64,000 bases of DNA from positions 620,001-684,000 of the forward strand of contig NZ_JXQV01000009.1 in the NCBI RefSeq assembly GCF_000834635.1. The letters run 5' to 3'. This document shows, in pieces, positions 61,912-64,000 of the stretch; position 1 is the first letter of the stretch, and each line of letters begins with the position of its first letter. Both the position numbers and the translations under genes were made by a program. The DNA comes from Agrobacterium tumefaciens. GTDB lineage: Bacteria > Pseudomonadota > Alphaproteobacteria > Rhizobiales > Rhizobiaceae. The notes under the pieces are model-generated. The model did no database searches. It saw only the letters and a program-made list of their open reading frames with translations, and was not told the DNA's origin.

Positions 61912-64000
61912 ATGGCAAACGAGGTCAAGACCACCTGTCCCTATTGCGGCGTCGGCTGCGGCGTCATCGCAAAGATTGCCGATGATGGCGCTGTCACAGT
62001 CAAAGGCGATCCCGACCACCCGGCCAACCTCGGGCGGCTCTGTTCCAAGGGTTCGGCGCTCGCCGAAACCATCGATCTCGAGGGACGTCTTCTGCATCCG
62101 CAGGTCAATGGTGAGCAGGTGACATGGAACAGTGCACTTGATCTCGTGGCCTCGAAATTTTCTGAGGCCATTGCCGAACACGGACCTGATGCGGTTGCCT
62201 TCTATGTTTCGGGCCAATTGCTGACGGAAGACTATTACGTCGCCAACAAGCTGATGAAAGGCTTCATCGGTTCGGCCAATATCGATACCAATTCGCGGCT
62301 CTGCATGTCTTCATCCGTCGCAGGCCACCGCCGCGCTTTCGGGTCTGATACGGTGCCGGGTCTTTACGAAGATATATTCGAGGCTGATCTGGTTATTCTC
62401 ACCGGCTCGAACCTGGCCTGGTGTCACCCTGTCATCTACCAGCGTCTGGCCGCGGCCAAAGTTGAGCGACCGCAGATGCGGATTGTCGTGATCGACCCAC
62501 GCCGAACCATGACCTGCGATATAGCCGACATGCATCTGGCCGTCCGCCCGGATGGCGATGTGGCGCTGTTTACCGGACTTCTGGCCCATCTGGCCAAGTG
62601 CCGCGCCATCCATCAGACCTATGTGGAAAACTTCACCATCAATTTCGATGCCGCCATCCAGTCCGCCGGGAAATACAGCTTCCCCGAAATCGCAGAAGCC
62701 ACAGGGCTCACCATTACCGAACTCACCGAGTTCTATGATCTGTTCGAGCGCACGCAAAAGACCGTCACCTGCTACAGCCAGGGCGTCAATCAATCCGCGA
62801 GCGGCACGGACAAGGTCAACGCCATCATCAATTGCCATCTGGCAACCGGCCGCATCGGCAGGTCGGGCATGGGACCGTTCTCGCTGACAGGTCAGCCAAA
62901 CGCCATGGGCGGTCGCGAGGTCGGCGGCCTTGCCAATATGCTGGCAGCTCACATGGCGATAGAAAATGCCGAGGATCGCAACCGCGTCCAGCGCTTCTGG
63001 GGTTCAACCGTCATTGCCGACAAGCCGGGCTTGAAAGCCGTGGATATGTTCAAAGCCGTGGCCGATGGCCGCATCAAGGCAATCTGGATCATGGCCACCA
63101 ACCCCGTTGTTTCCATGCCGGATGCAAGTGCGGTTGAAGCGGCGCTCAAGGCCTGCCCATTCGTCGTCGTGTCAGACATGTTTGCAACCACAGACACTGC
63201 AAAATACGCCCATGTCCTCTTGCCCTCGCTTGGCTGGGGGGAAAAGGACGGCACGGTCACCAATTCTGAACGGCGGATTTCCCGCCAGCGCGGTTACCTT
63301 CCCGCACCGGGAAAGGCTGCGGCAGACTGGTGGCAATTGTCGCAGGTTGGCCAGCGCATGGGGTTCACAGACGCATTCGCCTACACAAATCCCGCAGATA
63401 TTTTTGCAGAACATGCGGCATTGTCGGCATTCGAAAACGACGGCACGCGCGATTTCGATATCGGGGCCTTTGCGGCGCTGACGCCCGCGACCTACGAGGA
63501 CCTGCTACCTTTCAATTGGCCGCAGCCTGTGTCTGGAGCCACGCAAACCACACGGTTCTTCGCAGACGGAAAATTCTTCCATCCCGATGGCAAGGCCCGC
63601 TTCATCACCACCGCCCTGCCCCGGACATCGCGCATCAGCGCCGCCTTTCCGCTCACTCTCAATACAGGCCGCATTCGTGACCAGTGGCACACCATGACGC
63701 GCACCGGAAAAAGCGCCCGCCTTTCCGCACATATGGCCGAGCCCTTTGCGGAAATTCACCCTCGTGACGCCATGGAGGCGGGCATAGAGACAGCTGATCT
63801 TGTGAAAGTCGAAAGCCCGCTTGGCGAAATCATCGTACGCGCCCTCGTCACCGAACGGCAAAGAGCGGGCAACATCTTCGTGCCCATGCACTGGAACGAT
63901 CAGTTCGCGGCCAATGCGCGCGTGGACAAACTAGTTCCGCCGCTGACCGACGCTTTCTCCGGGCAGCCGGCATCGAAAAACATCGCCGTCAAAATGCAGC
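61912..64000 (+). CDS. nasA: Assimilatory nitrate reductase catalytic subunit (3' end outside window)
   Basis: Open frame of 696 codons to the window end. The N-terminus has the [4Fe-4S] motif C9-x2-C12-x3-C16 (CPYCGVGC) and C44 (LCSKG), followed by molybdopterin guanine dinucleotide oxidoreductase features: NIDTNSRLCMSSSVAGH (with the cysteine expected as molybdenum ligand), SNLAWCHP, VIDPRRT, GQPNAMGGREVGG, and the start of the C-terminal MopB domain (TGRIRDQWHTMTRTGK). Reduces nitrate to nitrite in the cytoplasm. The usual C-terminal Bfd-like [2Fe-2S] domain would lie beyond the window. Confidence 0.97.
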   Translation, partial: MANEVKTTCPYCGVGCGVIAKIADDGAVTVKGDPDHPANLGRLCSKGSALAETIDLEGRLLHPQVNGEQVTWNSALDLVASKFSEAIAEHGPDAVAFYVSGQLLTEDYYVANKLMKGFIGSANIDTNSRLCMSSSVAGHRRAFGSDTVPGLYEDIFEADLVILTGSNLAWCHPVIYQRLAAAKVERPQMRIVVIDPRRTMTCDIADMHLAVRPDGDVALFTGLLAHLAKCRAIHQTYVENFTINFDAAIQSAGKYSFPEIAEATGLTITELTEFYDLFERTQKTVTCYSQGVNQSASGTDKVNAIINCHLATGRIGRSGMGPFSLTGQPNAMGGREVGGLANMLAAHMAIENAEDRNRVQRFWGSTVIADKPGLKAVDMFKAVADGRIKAIWIMATNPVVSMPDASAVEAALKACPFVVVSDMFATTDTAKYAHVLLPSLGWGEKDGTVTNSERRISRQRGYLPAPGKAAADWWQLSQVGQRMGFTDAFAYTNPADIFAEHAALSAFENDGTRDFDIGAFAALTPATYEDLLPFNWPQPVSGATQTTRFFADGKFFHPDGKARFITTALPRTSRISAAFPLTLNTGRIRDQWHTMTRTGKSARLSAHMAEPFAEIHPRDAMEAGIETADLVKVESPLGEIIVRALVTERQRAGNIFVPMHWNDQFAANARVDKLVPPLTDAFSGQPASKNIAVKMQ

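Noticed and set aside
1-64000. CRISPR arrays, tRNA or rRNA genes, insertion sequences, phage genes
   Set aside because: No regularly spaced repeats, no cloverleaf or rRNA-like segments and no transposase/integrase motifs were found; the holin-like gene at 20676-21095 belongs to a chromosomal stress family.

Overview
The window looks like a chromosomal segment of a Rhizobiaceae alphaproteobacterium, most probably the Agrobacterium/Rhizobium group. The reasons are a GC-rich genome packed with ABC transporters, a complete PhyR-NepR-EcfG general stress locus, the carboxyspermidine route to spermidine, an ansP-ansA asparagine operon, NasT/NasS nitrate control, and two copies of a roughly 84-bp palindromic intergenic repeat of the kind scattered through rhizobial genomes. 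I saw no rRNA, tRNA, CRISPR array, transposase or phage gene.

Layout. 1-215: 3' end of an M20-type amidohydrolase. 231-7865: a leftward operon with its own LacI-type regulator and palindromic operator, a polyamine-type ABC importer, a nucleoside hydrolase and adenine deaminase, apparently for purine nucleoside scavenging. 7952-11871: LysR regulator, glutaryl-CoA dehydrogenase and a succinate/glutarate-semialdehyde dehydrogenase. 12041-15836: sulfate ABC importer. 15980-21146: 3-hydroxyisobutyryl-CoA hydrolase, a DUF2934 protein, the two carboxyspermidine genes, and a stress-type membrane protein pair behind an EcfG-like promoter. 21229-30315: galE, then a pectin-oligosaccharide utilisation operon (GH105, GH28, sugar ABC importer) with a divergent AraC regulator. 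30408-34302: a PRC-barrel protein, a candidate small RNA, and the general stress locus (HWE kinase, PhyR, NepR, EcfG). 34300-41267: PutR/PutA proline catabolism, AmaB-type aldehyde dehydrogenase and its LysR neighbour. 41273-44077: DMT transporter, adenylate cyclase, a gene remnant and a small exported protein. 44270-47459: cobalamin-riboswitch-controlled BtuFCD-like importer. 47596-53583: PQQ glucose dehydrogenase, asparaginase, asparagine permease, GntR regulator. 53735-64000: nitrate assimilation (nasT, nasS, nrtABC, nirB, nirD, nasA cut by the window end).

How the parts work together. Two systems can be read in regulatory detail. In the nitrate block, a perfect sigma-54 promoter starts a leader of about 195 nt that appears to carry two hexaloop hairpins with the A1/G4 pattern of ANTAR targets, followed by an intrinsic terminator. 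NasS (nitrate sensor) and NasT (ANTAR antiterminator) are encoded immediately upstream, so nitrogen limitation and nitrate presence would be integrated at one site. In the stress block, GGAAC-N16/17-CGTT elements precede phyR, the kinase gene and the PRC-barrel gene, and an identical element lies 11 kb away before the DUF883/holin-like pair, which ties that pair to the same regulon.

No wholly new multi-gene system is evident. The least explained items are the candidate small RNA at 31141-31347, the purine cluster with a polyamine-type transporter, an alternative fold in the nrt leader, and paired hairpins between nirB and nirD.
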